DNA of 64,000 nt, taken from the NCBI GenBank assembly GCA_030272155.1, contig CP126191.1, positions 3,494,501-3,558,500 on the forward strand. The letters are read 5' to 3'. Each line of letters starts with the position of its first letter. The stretch's first letter is position 1. The notes beneath the pieces are model-generated. The model did no database searches, had not been told where the DNA came from, and saw only the letters and a list, made by a program, of their open reading frames with translations. This stretch comes from Tetradesmus obliquus (Eukaryota; Chlorophyta; Chlorophyceae; Sphaeropleales; Scenedesmaceae). The position numbers were made by a program, and so were the translations under genes. Positions 35,658 through 48,814 of this stretch are shown in pieces.

Positions 35658-38140
35658 ATGAAAGACGGAACTTCGACTAGCACCTGCATTTCTGGCAGTA
35701 GAGCGGGGTCCTTGAAGCGCAGCAGAGGGACCAGCTCCTGCCCAGCCTTCTCGACAGCAGCTGCAGACGCGCAGCAGGCTATCAGGCCGCCCGCATACGG
35801 GAAATGTGTAATAGCAAGGGAGAGTTCATGCAGCGAGGACCACTGGGTGCAGGAGACCTGCGTCTTGGGCCCGCTGCGAGAGCCCGTCAGCATCTTTGCG
35901 GTCTTTGATGGTCATGGTGGAGACGGTGCTAGCAAACACTCTGTTCAACGGTTGATCCATCACCTGCAGCAGCACATAGCTGAGCAGCTAGACGGCCTAG
36001 GAGCTCCTGGAGCAGCAACAGCCCCTGCTGATGCCTTCATTGAGCAGGCACTGCATGCGGCCTTCCATCAGACAGACAGGGAGCTGACAGACACTCTGGC
36101 TGCGAACTGCGGCACCACTGCAACCGTTGCTGTGGTCACCAGGCGCAAGATTTTCCTGGCATGGGCAGGTGAGCAGTGCTGTTGGGCGTTGGAATGGTTG
36201 CATGCACAGCTCGAGTGTGGTGCGCATGCATGGTCAGCTTTGGTTCCTGCAGCTGACCTGCATGCATGTGCATGCAGTGCAGCTGCTGTGGGACAGGTGT
36301 GTTGCCGCTGCCGGGCAGCTGGCATTGCAAATGCTCCTGTGCTGCGTGTGTACGTGTTTGCACTGAGCAAGGTCGTCCCTTTTTGCTGTGCCAGCTCAGC
36401 AAGCAGCAGCTTCTGCATGGTGGCGGCGGGGTGGCTGCAGTGCAAGTTTGCATGTCGTGAATATGCAACGTAGCACCCGGTAGTGTGCAGCAGCTGCGTT
36501 TGATAAGCTGCACCCGCTTGTTGTCAGCATGCAGGGTAGTGCTGAGCTGTTTTGCCTGCTTCTGCAGCAGCAAGGGCAGCGTAAGTCTGCATTCGACATG
36601 CATGTGCCCACTGGCAAGCTTGACTGCCGTGCACTAGACGGTATCAAGTATTGGCGCTGTGCTGTTGCTGTTCCTGCAGGAGACTCGCGCGCTGTGGTGC
36701 TGGCTGGTGGCAGGGTCGTGGCGCACACAGAAGAGCACAGAGCGCACCGCGAGGATGAGCAGGTCAGCAGGCAGGGCAGCAGCAGCAGCGCAGGCAGCAG
36801 CATAGTTCCTGCAAGGCTTGGCGGGGTGGATGCGCCTTCTGTCAGCTGTGCCGTCTAGTTGCATGGTGCATGGCGCAGCAGAGGCACACCCATGACACTG
36901 CACAGGCACAGCTGACTCAGCAGCTGCTACGCTGAGGCGCTCATGCATGGGGCAGTGGGCATGCGCATTGTGCAGCCATGCATGTAGTGCATTCAGCAGA
37001 AGCGCATACTACATTATCTCCTCATTCAAGCTGCTGACGCTGCAGCCCTTCCTGTGCCTCCACTCCGCTGCTCCGTTTGCGCCTTGTCTTTATAGGAGCG
37101 GCTGGCTGCTGCTGGCGGGCGCGTCATCTTCAACAGCGGGCTGCGCGTGATGGGCATCCTGGCCACCACGCGTGCCATCGGGGACCACGACCTGCGGCCG
37201 TATGGCGTGGTGGCCACGCCTGATGTGCTGGAGCTGCCACGCGCTGCTGAGCAGGAGTTCCTGGCGCTGGGCTCTGACGGGCTGTGGGACGTGCTCAACA
37301 ACCAGGTAGGCCTGCGCACATGGGTTCTATATATGTATGTATGTAAGGGACTGCATGAAGCAGATGGCAGTGTGACAGTGCTAGGTGTTGTGGGGCAAGT
37401 GGCAGCAGGAGCCTGTAGCAAAGAGGCATGCAGCAGCAATGCTCCTGACTTGATGTTGATGGCTTGCTGACCACGTGTTGCCGCTGCCTGCCCTGCATCC
37501 GTGTGTGCTTTATCTCGCGCTTGCCACGCGCGCAGGAGGTGTACGACTACGCATCGCGCACGCTGCGAAAGATGCAGGAGAAGTTCCCCTCTGGCACCAC
37601 CGACAAGGGCCTGTGCTGCGCCTGCCAGGCGGCAGGCTGCGCCTCTCAGGCGCTGGCACGCGCCGCGCGGGAGCAGCGCAACAGCAGGGACGACATCACA
37701 GTGCTGCTGGTGCGTGTGCTGCGCACTGCATGGCAGGGGCTGTGTGGGAGATGGCAATGCATGCGCTTAAAGGGGGCGCCACAGCCCATCTCCCACCCGC
37801 ATGCCAGCGCTGCTGCGTTCGTCAGTCAGAGCACGTGTGCATGCACTGGGTTCTTACATCAGCTGTGTATGCCTCTATCGGTGGCATGGGGTTTGACGAA
37901 GATGGGGCTGCTGTTCTAATATTCATCTTAGTGTGAGACATGTCAACAGTAGCATGACCTCAATGTCTGCTACCTGCTGCGTCATGCTGCTTGCAGGTCA
38001 ACCTCAAGACACCCTGCACGTGCGCCAATGTGCTGGGGCCGCACTACACGCACAACAGCTCGCTGCTGCGCAGAGTGCCTGCGCAGCTGCGGCGCACGGG
38101 CGGTTTGCTCGGCAGCAGCAGCGCTGACCAGGCGCAGCCG

Positions 38141-38174
<34 letters not shown>

Positions 38175-38857
38175 GAGAGGCTGCAGGCAGCCCCTCACAG
38201 CAGCACAGGAAAGAGCAGCGGCTAGCTTCTGGCAGCGTGGGTGGCAGCAGCCACAGCAGCTACAATGCGCTGCAGCTGCAGCCGCTGCAGCACGCGAGCC
38301 AGGATGTGCCTGCAGGCAGTGCAGCGCTGGTAGTACAGCCATCTGTGTGTCCTTCTGCTGCTGCTGGCCCTGAGCGGCGGCAGCAGCTGGCAGCAGCAGC
38401 ACACATGGCTCACATGCACGCTGCGCCGCCAGTGTCAGACCTGGTCATGTCGTCACCTTTTGCTGGCATGCTGTCGTCGGCGCCTTCGGGCAGGGCTTTG
38501 GCAGCTGCAGCTGCCTCGCCTGCTGGGCCTAGCGAGTGCTGCCCACACAGCGGCGATGGGATGGCAGCAGCTTCCGGCTCTGCGCCGGCCTCCACTGCCA
38601 CCACGCCCAAGAGCAGTGACGACCCAGTGTGGAGCAGCAGTAGCGGCGAGGTGACTGTGGTGCCTGCTGCGCGACAGGTCGGCAGTGCACCGCCTGACAT
38701 GTTGGACTCGCTGGGTGGCGGGGGCGATGGCGGCAGGTTTGCTGGCACACTGTCTGTGGGGCTAGCGCTGGGTGGGAGCGGCAGGGCTTGCGCACTGCTC
38801 AACAGCGCGTCACTGAACTCACTGGGTTCAACTGAGCTGCCGGTCGCGGTGGGGTGA
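35658..38857 (+). CDS. PP2C-family (PPM) Ser/Thr protein phosphatase with long C-terminal tail
   Basis: Mn/Mg-dependent Ser/Thr phosphatase; the substrate is unknown. Five exons: 35658-36168, 36680-36762, 37096-37305, 37536-37709, 37997-38857 (612 aa). PP2C motifs in order: SCSEDHW (metal Glu/Asp), IFAVFDGHGGDGAS, CGTTATVAVV, AWAGDSRAVVL, HRAHREDEQ (variant of DHKP..E..RI), ILATTRAIGDHDLRP, LGSDGLWDVLNNQ and NSRDDITVLLV. The metal-binding Asp residues are all present, so the domain (about residues 45-325) should be active. Exon 5 encodes a tail of about 285 residues with poly-Gln, Ser and Ala runs and no recognised domain, probably disordered. The ATG at 35658 is the first in frame and gives a short N-terminal extension. 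A TATATA element at 35506 may be its TATA box. Confidence 0.92.
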
Positions 38858-40631
38858 ATGTGGCGTGCTGCTAGGTGTTTGTGTTGGTGACATGACGTGA
38901 CGTACATATGATGACCCTGACAGTTTGTGACTTGACGCGATATGGCTGTCTGTGCATGCTTCTTTGTGTGGCGCCACACACAATTAGTGGCCGTTGGGCG
39001 CTGGGCGCTGCAATATCATTGTACATAGTGCGCTCGATGGGCTGCTGCAACAGCACCACCCCTCCTGTGTGTGTTGTCGACTCAGGCCTGGCATGCTAGG
39101 CGCATACATCGCATCGTGGCGTCGCACAGCGACAGTGTTGGGCCATCCGTTTGGGTACTGCCTGCCGGCTGTGTTCAGCCATAACTGCAGCATTTCAGCC
39201 CTGGCAAAGTGCGCCCGGCTGCACCTGTCGTGTTACTTCCTCTGCACAGGCCGCTCGTGCCTGTTGCGACACTCCTGCACTGTTACATGGTCACAGTGTT
39301 GTAAGTGGTTATGGTTGGCAGCAGTCTGCGCTGCTTGGGAAAGAGCGCTGCATGGCTGTAACGCATGCTTTACATTGCTCAAATGGCATACGGTGTGCCA
39401 GTTGCTTGATGTGTTGTTTATTTGTAATTTGGAGCAAGGTTACAAAGAACTGCGCCGTTTGGTGGCGGGTAAGCATGTGGTGCATTGCCAAGCAATCTTT
39501 TTCGCACGAGGTGTTGCTGCAGTGCTTGTACCAGCTGGTGCATGGCACTGGAGCTGCGTGGAAAGGGGGAGCAGGCAAATGTGGGACTGCTATTGAAAGT
39601 AGCACAGTATGATGTTGTGTGCGGGGTACAGGGTACAGTAAGTATGGCTGGTCAGCAACACATTTCGTTGCATGCTCCGTTGCTGTGTTAAAGAGGTGGT
39701 GCGCACGCTGGACCCTGCCAGCCACTGTTGGCATTGACACGTCTGTCGTACTGCAGTATCTGCAGCAGCAGACTGGTGCTGCTGTTGTGGCTGTGCTGCA
39801 TGTCATGTAGATGCATCATATGAGTAAACCGTCATCTGGATATGGCGGGTGTTTTGTCAGGCACAGGTGGCGGTGTTGTTCAGCTATGTATGGCGCCAGT
39901 TGCATCCTGCATGTTAGTGTGCTGGAGTGTTGCGGTGCATGGGGTGCCTGCTTTTGGTGGGCAGCTTCAAATGGTGTGGTGCGTCACGCACGGTGCTGGT
40001 GTGTGTCAAGCTGGGAAGCCCTGACATCCAGGCCCTTACATATGCACACGTTTCGTGCAAAGTAGGGTGGGAGGATGGGTGCTAGTGCCTTCACTGGCGC
40101 TCGTTTTCGTAATCTTACAGCAGATTGATGCAACTAATCCGTGTCTGCGATCTGGCTTTGCATACAGGTGAAGGTGAAGGGATTGTTAAGACAGTGTAAT
40201 GCCGACATTCATGCGATCTTCAACCCAGCCCCAGCACACCAGAAATTGTATTTATGGTTAATGGTGTCTGTGAAGCTGAGCGTGGGCCACGTGATGCGGT
40301 GATCAGCTAATCCCAGCACCGCTTCTGTCATGCTCGATTTGCTGCCTTCCCGCCCGATCGGCTCGCACCAGCCAGGTAGCTAAAGAAGCTGTCTGGTGCT
40401 TTGCTGTGACATTGGTGTCTCGAAAAGGAAGAAGTTTCCTTAAGCCGCGCAAAGAGCTTGTGCAAGCGAGCAATCACTGAGTTCCTCTTGCTGAAGATAG
40501 ACACGCAAGTCAAGTGGGCGAGACCAGCACTTCCAGCGCTCACTAGCATCTAAAAAAATCCTTTGTGAAGCCAATTAATACATCTGCATTTCCATCTCAT
40601 TAGCACCTGTGCAGGGTGTTTAGCCAAAAAG
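38858..40631. other. Intergenic region PP2C / Cys-rich protein
   Basis: No gene is supported. Several TGTAA motifs follow PP2C (39299-39303, 39357-39361 and near 39427), any of which could end its transcript. A long frame at 38994-39596 starts at TTG and is dominated by Cys, Trp and His; I judge it non-coding. Confidence 0.45.
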
Positions 40632-42698
40632 ATGGGCGGGATGTCAGCCTTTCCCGCACATGCCGCGGTGCTGGTGCTGCTGCTATGCTGCCAAGGAGCT
40701 GCAGCTGGATTGGATTGTTCGAATCTATCGGGCTGCATGGCATGCACGCAGCAGCAGCCACAGCCCAGCAGGCCAAAGTTGCCTACAGGCTACAGGATCA
40801 GCCCACTGCTGCTGGCTCCCCGGCCTCCTGCAGGCCCAGCAAAGCCCTCTGGATCACTAACCATTGCTGCAGCAAGCAGCAGCAACAATACCAGCATCAG
40901 CGCTGGCAGTAGTAGCAGCAGCAGCACAGATGCAGCTGGCAGCAGCAAGCTGGGAGCAGCCCTGGCAGCACTAGCCAGCAAGGCCCGCGGCCTGCTGCAG
41001 GCGTCGCCGCTGTCGTCGGCATATCTGGGGTTGCCTTCATCTGCAGGCTCCAGCACCCAGGGCTACGGCAGCAGTGTGCAAGCGCCGCAGCAGCTGATTC
41101 CTCAGTTGCAGCAGGCATCCAACCCAGGCAGCGCTCTGGGACCCACCCAAGCCAGTTTCAACAGCAACAGCCAGCAGTTTGTGCCAGCAGCTGGCATGCC
41201 TGTAGCCCCATCTGGGCAGCAGCAGCAGCAGCAGCAACAGCAGCTTACTGGCATGCCCATCATCATGGCGCCACCAGCAGCAGCAGCAGGCATGAATGGC
41301 ATGCCCATGGGCGTGCCCCTGGCCTTCCCCACCGTCCCAAAGGAGTCCCTGAGCATCCTTGTCACAGACCCACGCAACTTCACAGGCCCACACCCCTGGG
41401 ATGTGCTGCTGTTCAAGACCAACCAATTCAACACCAGCAAGCCAGCCTACAGGATGGGAGGCCTAGGGCTGATGCTGATGACAGACTTCAACAAGAGCCA
41501 TCCGCTCACTGACTGGCACATCCTGCGGAAGGAGGAGCCTAGCCAGCGTGCTCAGGTGTTTGACAAGTGGAACTTTGTGAAGGACTTTGGCAGCAGCGGC
41601 GATAAGATGACTTTTACGTCCAGCAGCAGCAGCAGCGATGGCAGCAGCAGCAGCACAAGCAGCAGCAATGGAGCCGCGGCGCCGTCCCCAGCTGCTGCTG
41701 GCGCTGCTCCCCTGTTTGGGTTTGGAGGGCTGATGTCCAAGAACCCGCTTCTGAGCTTTGGCAGCAGCGGCAAGGAGACGACACCACGCTTCAGCTCCCT
41801 GTTCAAGCTGCCGCAGCTGGCCGCTGGCGCATCGCTGGATGCAGTGGGTGTTGCATCTGCGCCTGCAGCATCAGCAGCAGCGGAGGCGCAGGTAGCGGCA
41901 GGCGGCAGTGTGCGGCTGTGGTGCACTGCCTGCCAGGCGCCTGCCTACTTTCTGTCAGCCTACGGCTACTGTGGTGAGTGTGTAAGCAAGTGCTGCGGGG
42001 TGGGGTTCAACCAGCATTGGGGCTCAGGATCTGGGGTTCATTCTGAGCTCTGTGCATGTGTGTCGCCTTCCCTTCTAGCTGACCAACAGCATGCAGTATG
42101 CTGTTCTGGATGCACCCATGCCAGGCTTGGTGTGTGCATTACGAAGCCTTATTCAAAGGCACACCCAGTATTTCCCTGATGCCCTGCCTGACGCAACTGT
42201 GGTGCCACCTCCTGCAGCTTGCTCTCCTGGGTATGGTAGAATCATCGATTCCAAGACGCCCTATGCATGCAGCAAATGTCCTGCAGGCCAGGTGTCTGTG
42301 GTGGCGTCCCTAGGAGCTCAGCAGCAGCAGCAGCAGCAGTCAGGGAAGCCTTCTGAGATTCGGCTAGCTGCTCCCTATGATGCAGCAGCAGCAGTAGCAG
42401 CAGTGCCTGCTGACAAGCCTGTGCTGGCTGTGTGCCAGGCATGTCCCAAAGGGACTGTGTCAAACGCAATTCAGACAGCATGCGGTGAGTGGGTGTTAAT
42501 TTGCATCCAGGGCAGTGGCGTTTGCCACACGCATGGTGCATTTACTGTGGCTGCTGCTGGATAGGGGCTGCAGCACCCAAACATAGCATGCCGACAGCAA
42601 CAATGCAACAGGTGCACATCACTTGTTGCATAGCTTGACAGTGCTTTGGTGCAGATGTGCGCTGTGCTGTTGTGTGTCCAGTAGCACCGCCTCCATGA
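40632..42698 (+). CDS. Secreted Cys-rich protein with low-complexity N-terminal half
   Basis: Not recognised as a known family. Exons 40632-41973 and 42218-42484 are well supported; the last exon (tentatively 42655-42698, ending ...CPVAPPP) is weak. The start gives a clear signal peptide (AAVLVLLLCCQGAAAG) followed by CSNLSGCMAC. Residues of about 60-220 are Ser/Gln/Gly-rich. A compact segment follows (ILVTDPRNFTGPHPWDVLLF, RMGGLGLMLMTDFNKSHPL), then another Ser/Ala linker, then Cys pairs (WCTACQAPAYFLSAYGYC, ACSPGYGR, ACSKCPAG, VCQACPKGTVSNAIQTAC). This Cys spacing resembles ephrin-receptor/GCC2-GCC3 type repeats and suggests an extracellular or cell-wall role. The gene could extend further with exons I did not resolve (42700-42895 has Cys-rich open frames out of phase). 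Confidence 0.62.
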
Positions 42699-43915
42699 GG
42701 CTGCATATTCCATTTGTTTGTTGCTCGGTGCGACTGACGCCACCTGCTACTGCCTGATTGCTTGTGCCATGCAGTTGCCCCTTGAGAGACGCCGTGTACA
42801 TACACGCTTGCCAGCATAACAGATGCCAGCCGGACAGGGGTGGCATTGCTTGCAATCAGATGCTGGAGGCGTTGGTGGCCCATCTGGCTGCCTAATCTTC
42901 AGCTTGTGATGTTCAAAGAGGATATTATCATGGTACTCCAGTACTACCAGAGAGCTGCAGAGGCTGCAGGGAGCTTACCGAGTCTGTACCATAGCTGTGT
43001 AGATTGATGGCAGAGTGTTAAAAGGACATATGCTAACTGACAGCGCAACACAAACGGAGGTGATGGAGTTGGTGTTGATGACCTGTTCAGCACCACCCTC
43101 AACTCTGGCAACTTGCCAGATTCACCTTGCTGGAGCTGGCTGGAGCTCGTACATGTCAGGCCCAATAATATGTATTATAATGTTACTACGCTGCCCGTAT
43201 GAGAGCCATTCAGGCTTGCAGGCCTGGCAGCGGTGTGACGGCACTTTTCTGGTCACTGTTAGAGTGATGCTGTATGACATTGACCTAGATATGTGAAATT
43301 AGTGTTTGGGGCCATTCCCCTGCTGCAGAAGCAGGTGTTTTGAGCCCCAGTAGTTGAGCGCTGTGGGTGAGCCACTGAGTGCCACTAGCAGAACCCTAAT
43401 CCTATCAGTGGCCCTGCAAATGGTCCCGGCTGAAATTGTAGCGTCTCTTCATGCGATTCTCTGCATAGAATGTGTGTAGATTATGCCGGCTGGGATTAAG
43501 CGACCACGCTGTTGGCTGGCTTCCCCTGCAAATGTAGGTGCACCTGCCGGTGCGTGACAGTAAGTCTAGATGTCGACTGTTGGCTCTGAAGGGTTGCTAC
43601 AGGGCAAATAGGTAACATATGGACTGCCATGCAGAGCTGAAGGTAGCCATAAACCACAGGCAGTTGCAGTAGCACACCACGCGTGTTGTCTTGAAGCCTG
43701 ACATGATGACTGTCATTGTCAGACGCGTTGCCAAACCCTGCCAGCTGCAGGAAGCTAAGCAGCAAACCCCCACACGATCAGATGATGGTGTGAGTGCTGT
43801 TGACCGTCCACAAAGTCGAGACACGATTCCCAGATACCTGCTGCATAAGAGGTTGGACACATCACCTTGCTGACTTCACAGCCCCACCATGTTGTGCTAT
43901 TAGTCAGCAGTCACT
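42699..43915. other. Intergenic region
   Basis: No confident exon. The first 200 bases contain Cys-rich open frames that might belong to the preceding secreted protein, but no phase-consistent splice was found. The remainder is the upstream region of the TMEM184 gene; nothing else was recognised. Confidence 0.4.
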
Positions 43916-46900
43916 ATGGCTTGGCCATTTAGGCGTGTATTTCGCGTGTGCTGGTGGCTGCTGTGCACTGCCACGTTGTGTGCCTTGCCTCTCACGATAT
44001 GGGAGTTCAAGAATCAGGGCTGGAGCCCGCACTACCAAGGTATGCGATTCAGAAACTCGAAGAAAACTTACAGCACCAAGATCCGCAGCTGTCCACATCG
44101 TTCACCTGCGTGACCTTCCTGTGTTCCTGCTGTGTGCTGTCTCTGCACTGCAGGATGGTTCATAGGGGGCATCTTCGTTATCCTCACCACGCCTATCGCT
44201 GTATACGAGGTGTGACTCCTCCCACCAGCGTATACATGGCTGCAGGATGCCTGATAATCAGCTACATGCAGCACAGCGGGACCGCTGCAGTGCTGGGACT
44301 GTGGCAACAGCACAGCTGAGCAGGTTGAGCAGGTGCCAACATTCAGCAACGTAGCTCATTGCAACCTAGAGTTGAGCAGCTTCTCATGATGCTCACCGCA
44401 GTGTTGTAAACTTTCCCTGCAAGCATGCACTCTACCTCTCTCACACAGGGCTTGCACCCCAGCCAATGCATGCAGTGCACATTTCAGCAGGCCAACACCT
44501 ACCACACCTGCTGTGCCGCGCCGCCTTTTACTGCACCCTGCAGGTGGCCATGCACACCGAGTACTACACGCGTCCGCGCCTGCAGCGCCACGTCATACGC
44601 ATCCTATGGATGGTGCCCATCTACTCCCTGGACGCCTGGCTCGCGCTGCGCTTCAAAGATGCACGCGCATACTTAGATCCCGTGCGCGAGATCTATGAAG
44701 CATACGTCATCTACAACTTCTACGCCTACCTCATGAACTATCTGGAAGACGAGCTGGGGCTGGTAGATGAGCATTTGGCGAAAAAGGCGCCCATTGGCCA
44801 CATCTGGTGAGGCAGCGTGTTGGGCAGCAGCGGTTGTATGGTTCAGCACACACTGGATGCGGGGGGGCGTGCTCAGCAGGGTGGAGCATTTCAAGCGGAA
44901 CGATTGCTGGGCACAGCAGCTGCAGCAGCAGCGGCAGCAATACCAACAGCAGCAGCTGCAGCAACGGCGCGAGCCGCAGCATTTGCAGCAGCAGAGGCAA
45001 CAGCAATGCGTGCCAGGGATGCAGCAGTGCTGTGCTGTGCAGCGTGGTAGAGGTGTATGACACCCTCGCTCGCCGCTGCTTGCCTGTGTGAGTGCTGATC
45101 ATGCCACAATGTGGTGATTGCATGCCTGCAGGCCGTTCAACCACTGCCTAGCGCCTTGGCGCATGGGCCAGGAGTACATCTGGGAGACCAAAAAGGTGCA
45201 GTGGGTGCCAGGCGTTTCAGCATGGCGGACAGCAGCCATGTAACACCCGTCAGCAGCACCACGTTTGATTTGCCGTTACAGCTGCTGTGGGCTGGCATGT
45301 CACGTGTAGCAGCCACTGTCGAGTTGACTGCCGTTGTGGTGCATCACTGAGCATGCGCAGTGGCAGTCACCATCAGCCAGACAGCTCAGCTGCTGCTGGC
45401 GTGTGCCGCTTCGGTTGGAGCTGCACTGCTGCTCCTGCCGCTTTACGCTTCAGCGTCTGCTGTGCTTGCGTTGCTGCAGGGCGTGACGAGTTACGTCATC
45501 ATCCGCCCGCTGTGCACAGCACTGGCGCTCATCACGAGTCAGTTTGGCGCGTACAGTGAGGGCAGCTGGCGGCCCAACAACTCCTACCCATACCTGGCCA
45601 TGGCCACAAACCTGTCTCAGGTGCGCGCAGCAGCTGCAAGCACGGCTGAGGGTGCAGGCTGCTGCAGCAATGGTGTTATGAGTTGTTTGAGTGCAGCAGC
45701 AACGACTCATACCCATACTTGGCCATGGCTACAACTTGTCGCAGGTCAGCGGTGCGCGAGTAGGTGTCTTGGCCGGCGCTGCAGAACATGTGTGTGGGAG
45801 TGTTGCTGTGGGCGACCTTCCTGGGGTGCTCAAACCGCGGCCATTGAATCAGCTGGCCTGGCCCAAGTGCTAAACCCATTTGCTGGTCTTGTGGTAGCAC
45901 ATGTTGGAGAAGCATGTGTTATCACAAGACAAGCAAACGGTTGCAGCACTTGCGCAGGCCAGCGAATACGTTTGGTACGGCTTGTGACAAAGACTAATGG
46001 ATATGTACACCGGCCAATAGTCGGCCAGCAGAGCTAGGAGACATGAGGTCCATAATGCAGCTGATGCAGGGTAGCGGTCCGAGCAGCAACAGTGTTCAGA
46101 GTATGTGGCGACAGCAACAAGAGTGGCTGCAGCCGCAGCAGCAGCAGCAGTGGGCAGCGCACCTTTGTTCTGCTGTAGTGCACAGCATCTGCTCAACGTC
46201 CACACCTTCTGCTGATGTGCTGTGGTAAGCAGGGCACGCCTACTGCCCTTGCTGCCGACTGCTCAACCTCCTGCGCTGCGCCTGTCCTGCTTCTGCTGCT
46301 GCTGCTGCTGCTGCCAGATGTGGGCGCTGTACTGCCTGGTCATGTTCTACCACGCCTTCAAGGACGAGCTGCAGCCCATCCGGCCGCTGAGCAAGTTTTT
46401 GTGCATCAAGGCGGTGGTGTTCCTCACCTTCTGGCAGGGGCTCAGCCTCAACATACTGGTGGCAGTGGGCGCGATCAAGGTGCGGTGTGGCAAGAACGAA
46501 TGAGTGGCAGGCTGTGTGTTGGTGGGGCATTATAGCATGGAGGCTGTGTGCTGACCCTTGAAATGTGTGCTTACACGTTGCACTGCAACCCCTGCTGGGC
46601 TTGCATCCTTTCATGTGCTTGGTGTGTGAGATGTGCTGAAGTGCTGCTGCTGCTGCTGCTTGCGTTCTGCAGGTGAACGAGCAGTTCACAACGTACACGG
46701 CTGCTGACGTGGCGGAGGGGCTGCAGGACTTCCTCATCTGCATTGAGATGTTCCTGGCTGCGCTGGCGCATGCCTACGCCTTCCCGCCACGGGTGAGGGG
46801 CGCAGCAGCTACAAACAGCTTGCGGGGGCAGACAGCGGCACAGCATGCAGTGCAATGGGCAGTACACTGCAAAGGACACTGGCGTGTGCACTTGACTCTG

Positions 46901-47964
46901 CAGTAACACCATAACACCATCACAGCAGCACCTGATGCATGACAGCAGTGTGCTTTGCAGCCACTATTTAGCTCAGCCACCACTGCATCCTGTTTCCTGT
47001 TTACTGTGGTGCAAGTGATGGACATGCTGTCAACATGCACATTGTGTGCGCCTGCAGTTTGTTGTACGTACACAGCCGCTCACCTGTTCCACTGCTCTGC
47101 CACTGCTGCTGCTGCTGCCAGGACTACATGGACCCCAACATCCCCACCAAGGGCTTCTTCACCAACGTGCGCTACATGTTTGACCTGCGGGACGTGGTGG
47201 TGGACGTGCAGGGTGAGGCCACGCTATTGTTGTTGCGTTTCTTTCGTCAGGCAGCAACATTGCAGCCTGGCTGCTGTGCACTACAATGTCTGTGCGATGC
47301 ATTGTCAGGAACAGCGGAGCCGTGCAGCTTCTCTGCAGGGTGTAGCCACTTGCAGTGCCCAGCATGGCCACTTAGGACTGCTGTACTTTGCGCGCACCTG
47401 TCTGTTAGGCTGGTGGGTAGCAAAGTACTTTGCTCATCGTTTGTACAAGGATGCAATTTCAACGTACATTCAAAGCTGCGCATCTTCAAGCAACTCTGGA
47501 CCAGAGACCCCCGCCCAAAGCCTCCTGTGTTGGTCACTCGCTGCAGGTGTGCTGGAGGAGCACCTTCAGACCACTGCAGAGACAGGCAAGGCTGCTCTGG
47601 TCAAGACGGCGCAGGGCATCGCGCAGACGCCAGGCCAGATCTACCAGATGCTGGGAGGACAGGCAGGGTGAGCTTGCAAGTCAGACAGGCACACACTTGT
47701 AGCTCTTGGGAGAAAGGCAGCAGTGGTTTGAGCTGCTGGCTTGAGCTGCTGGGGATGCCAGCAACCCGTGGTGTGCAAGTATGTGCAGTGGCAGGTGGTG
47801 GGTCGCGTGTTGAGCATCGTGCAGTAGTAGGCGTCACCTGCACGTGTGTGTGCTGGCGCTGCACTTTTGAGCTGTCTGGTGATGATATGTCTGCGGTTTT
47901 CCAGAAGCTGCCGTGGCTGATGCAATGCATTGCTTGCCATGTGCTGCTGATGATGGTGCTAGTA

Positions 47965-48013
<49 letters not shown>

Positions 48014-48190
48014 AGGAGCCGCACGCACAACCCGCTGCCGACCAGTGACCCTGACGAGGACCACATGACTGGCTCGCTGCTGGCTTCAGAGCACGGCCCC
48101 GCTGCTGCTGTCAGCGGGCGGGGGCTGCACTACAGGTCGAGCAGCAGCTCAGAGCTACAGCTGCAGCAGCAGCAGCCTGCACCCACTTAG
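43916..48190 (+). CDS. TMEM184/DUF300 (OST-alpha/LAZ1-like) seven-helix membrane protein
   Basis: Member of the TMEM184/organic solute transporter alpha family. Plant LAZ1 proteins of this family act at the vacuolar membrane; the transported substrate here is unknown. Ten exons: 43916-44039, 44154-44209, 44544-44806, 45132-45195, 45480-45620, 46318-46479, 46673-46792, 47122-47212, 47547-47667, 48016-48190 (438 aa; all phases agree). Family hallmarks: [116 protein letters not shown] and FPPR. The C-terminal tail is hydrophilic, with Ser and Gln runs. The start ATG immediately precedes the first helix. Intron 5 holds a degenerate copy of the exon 5 end, and intron 9 ends in (CTG)15. A TGTAA at 48565-48569 is a likely poly(A) signal. 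Confidence 0.93.
45581..45760 (+). repeat. Copy of exon 5 end plus donor inside intron 5 (TMEM184 gene)
   Basis: The end of exon 5 and its donor (about 45581-45627: ctcctacccatacctggcc, then ctgtctcag|gtgcgc) reappears 125 bp downstream at about 45706-45752 (ctcatacccatacttggcc, then cttgtcgcag|gtcagc). The copy is diverged but keeps CAG|GT. Confidence 0.85.
47968..48012 (+). repeat. (CTG)15 tract ending at a 3' splice site
   Basis: Fifteen CTG units run directly into CAG|GAGCC, the acceptor of the last TMEM184 exon. The same arrangement in shorter form precedes exon 6 (about 46292-46314) and exon 7. Confidence 0.95.
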
Positions 48191-48814
48191 GCAGATCCTT
48201 CCACAAACTCAGTAGTAACTTTGGGAGGGTCCCTTAGGGCTGCGCTGCAGCAAGTATAGCAAGTGCAAGTTGGCTTGTGCTGTATATCGGCCTTGGGGTG
48301 TGTGGCAGTTGCATGCATTGAGTTGTAGAAGGCTGGTGTTGGCACCCACAGCCTGCACTGGTTGTCAGCAGCGTTGTACAGCTCTACGTGTGGGTATTTC
48401 ATCTGTGCATTCATGTAGGATACTCTGTACAGTAGTGTTGTGTCAGCACGTGGCTGTATTTTCAACTAGAAGGGTGGTGTACGTCAGCTCCTGGACATAT
48501 TGCCTTCTCAAGTTCTGCCTGCAGGCAGCCCTGCAGCTGGCGGGCTGGCGTGGCGAACTGTCACTGTAACACTCAGTAAGCTGTTGCACGAATCCTAAAA
48601 TGAGAGGTTACACGTGTTGAATGACTGTTTGTTGCTTTCAACCTTGCGACAGGCCATGCCCTGTACTGCCGCGCCAAAGAGGACAGCCAGGGGGTCATGC
48701 AACCGCGGTGCAATTTGTCCAGCTGATCGATTGTAGCTTTCAACCATCAATTTTGCAACATCGCAATCGAATGCAGCAACAATCGTTTCCGCTTTGAACT
48801 TTGGCGGTTTGGCC
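48191..48814. other. Intergenic region TMEM184 / sulfotransferase A
   Basis: TMEM184 3' UTR (TGTAA 48565-48569) and the promoter side of sulfotransferase A. A minus-strand ORF at 48595-48861 overlaps the sulfotransferase start and has no family resemblance. Confidence 0.5.

Noticed and set aside
38994-39596. 200-codon plus-strand frame after PP2C
   Set aside because: TTG start, Trp/Cys/His-rich translation and several TGTAA signals inside it; most likely 3' UTR or spacer.
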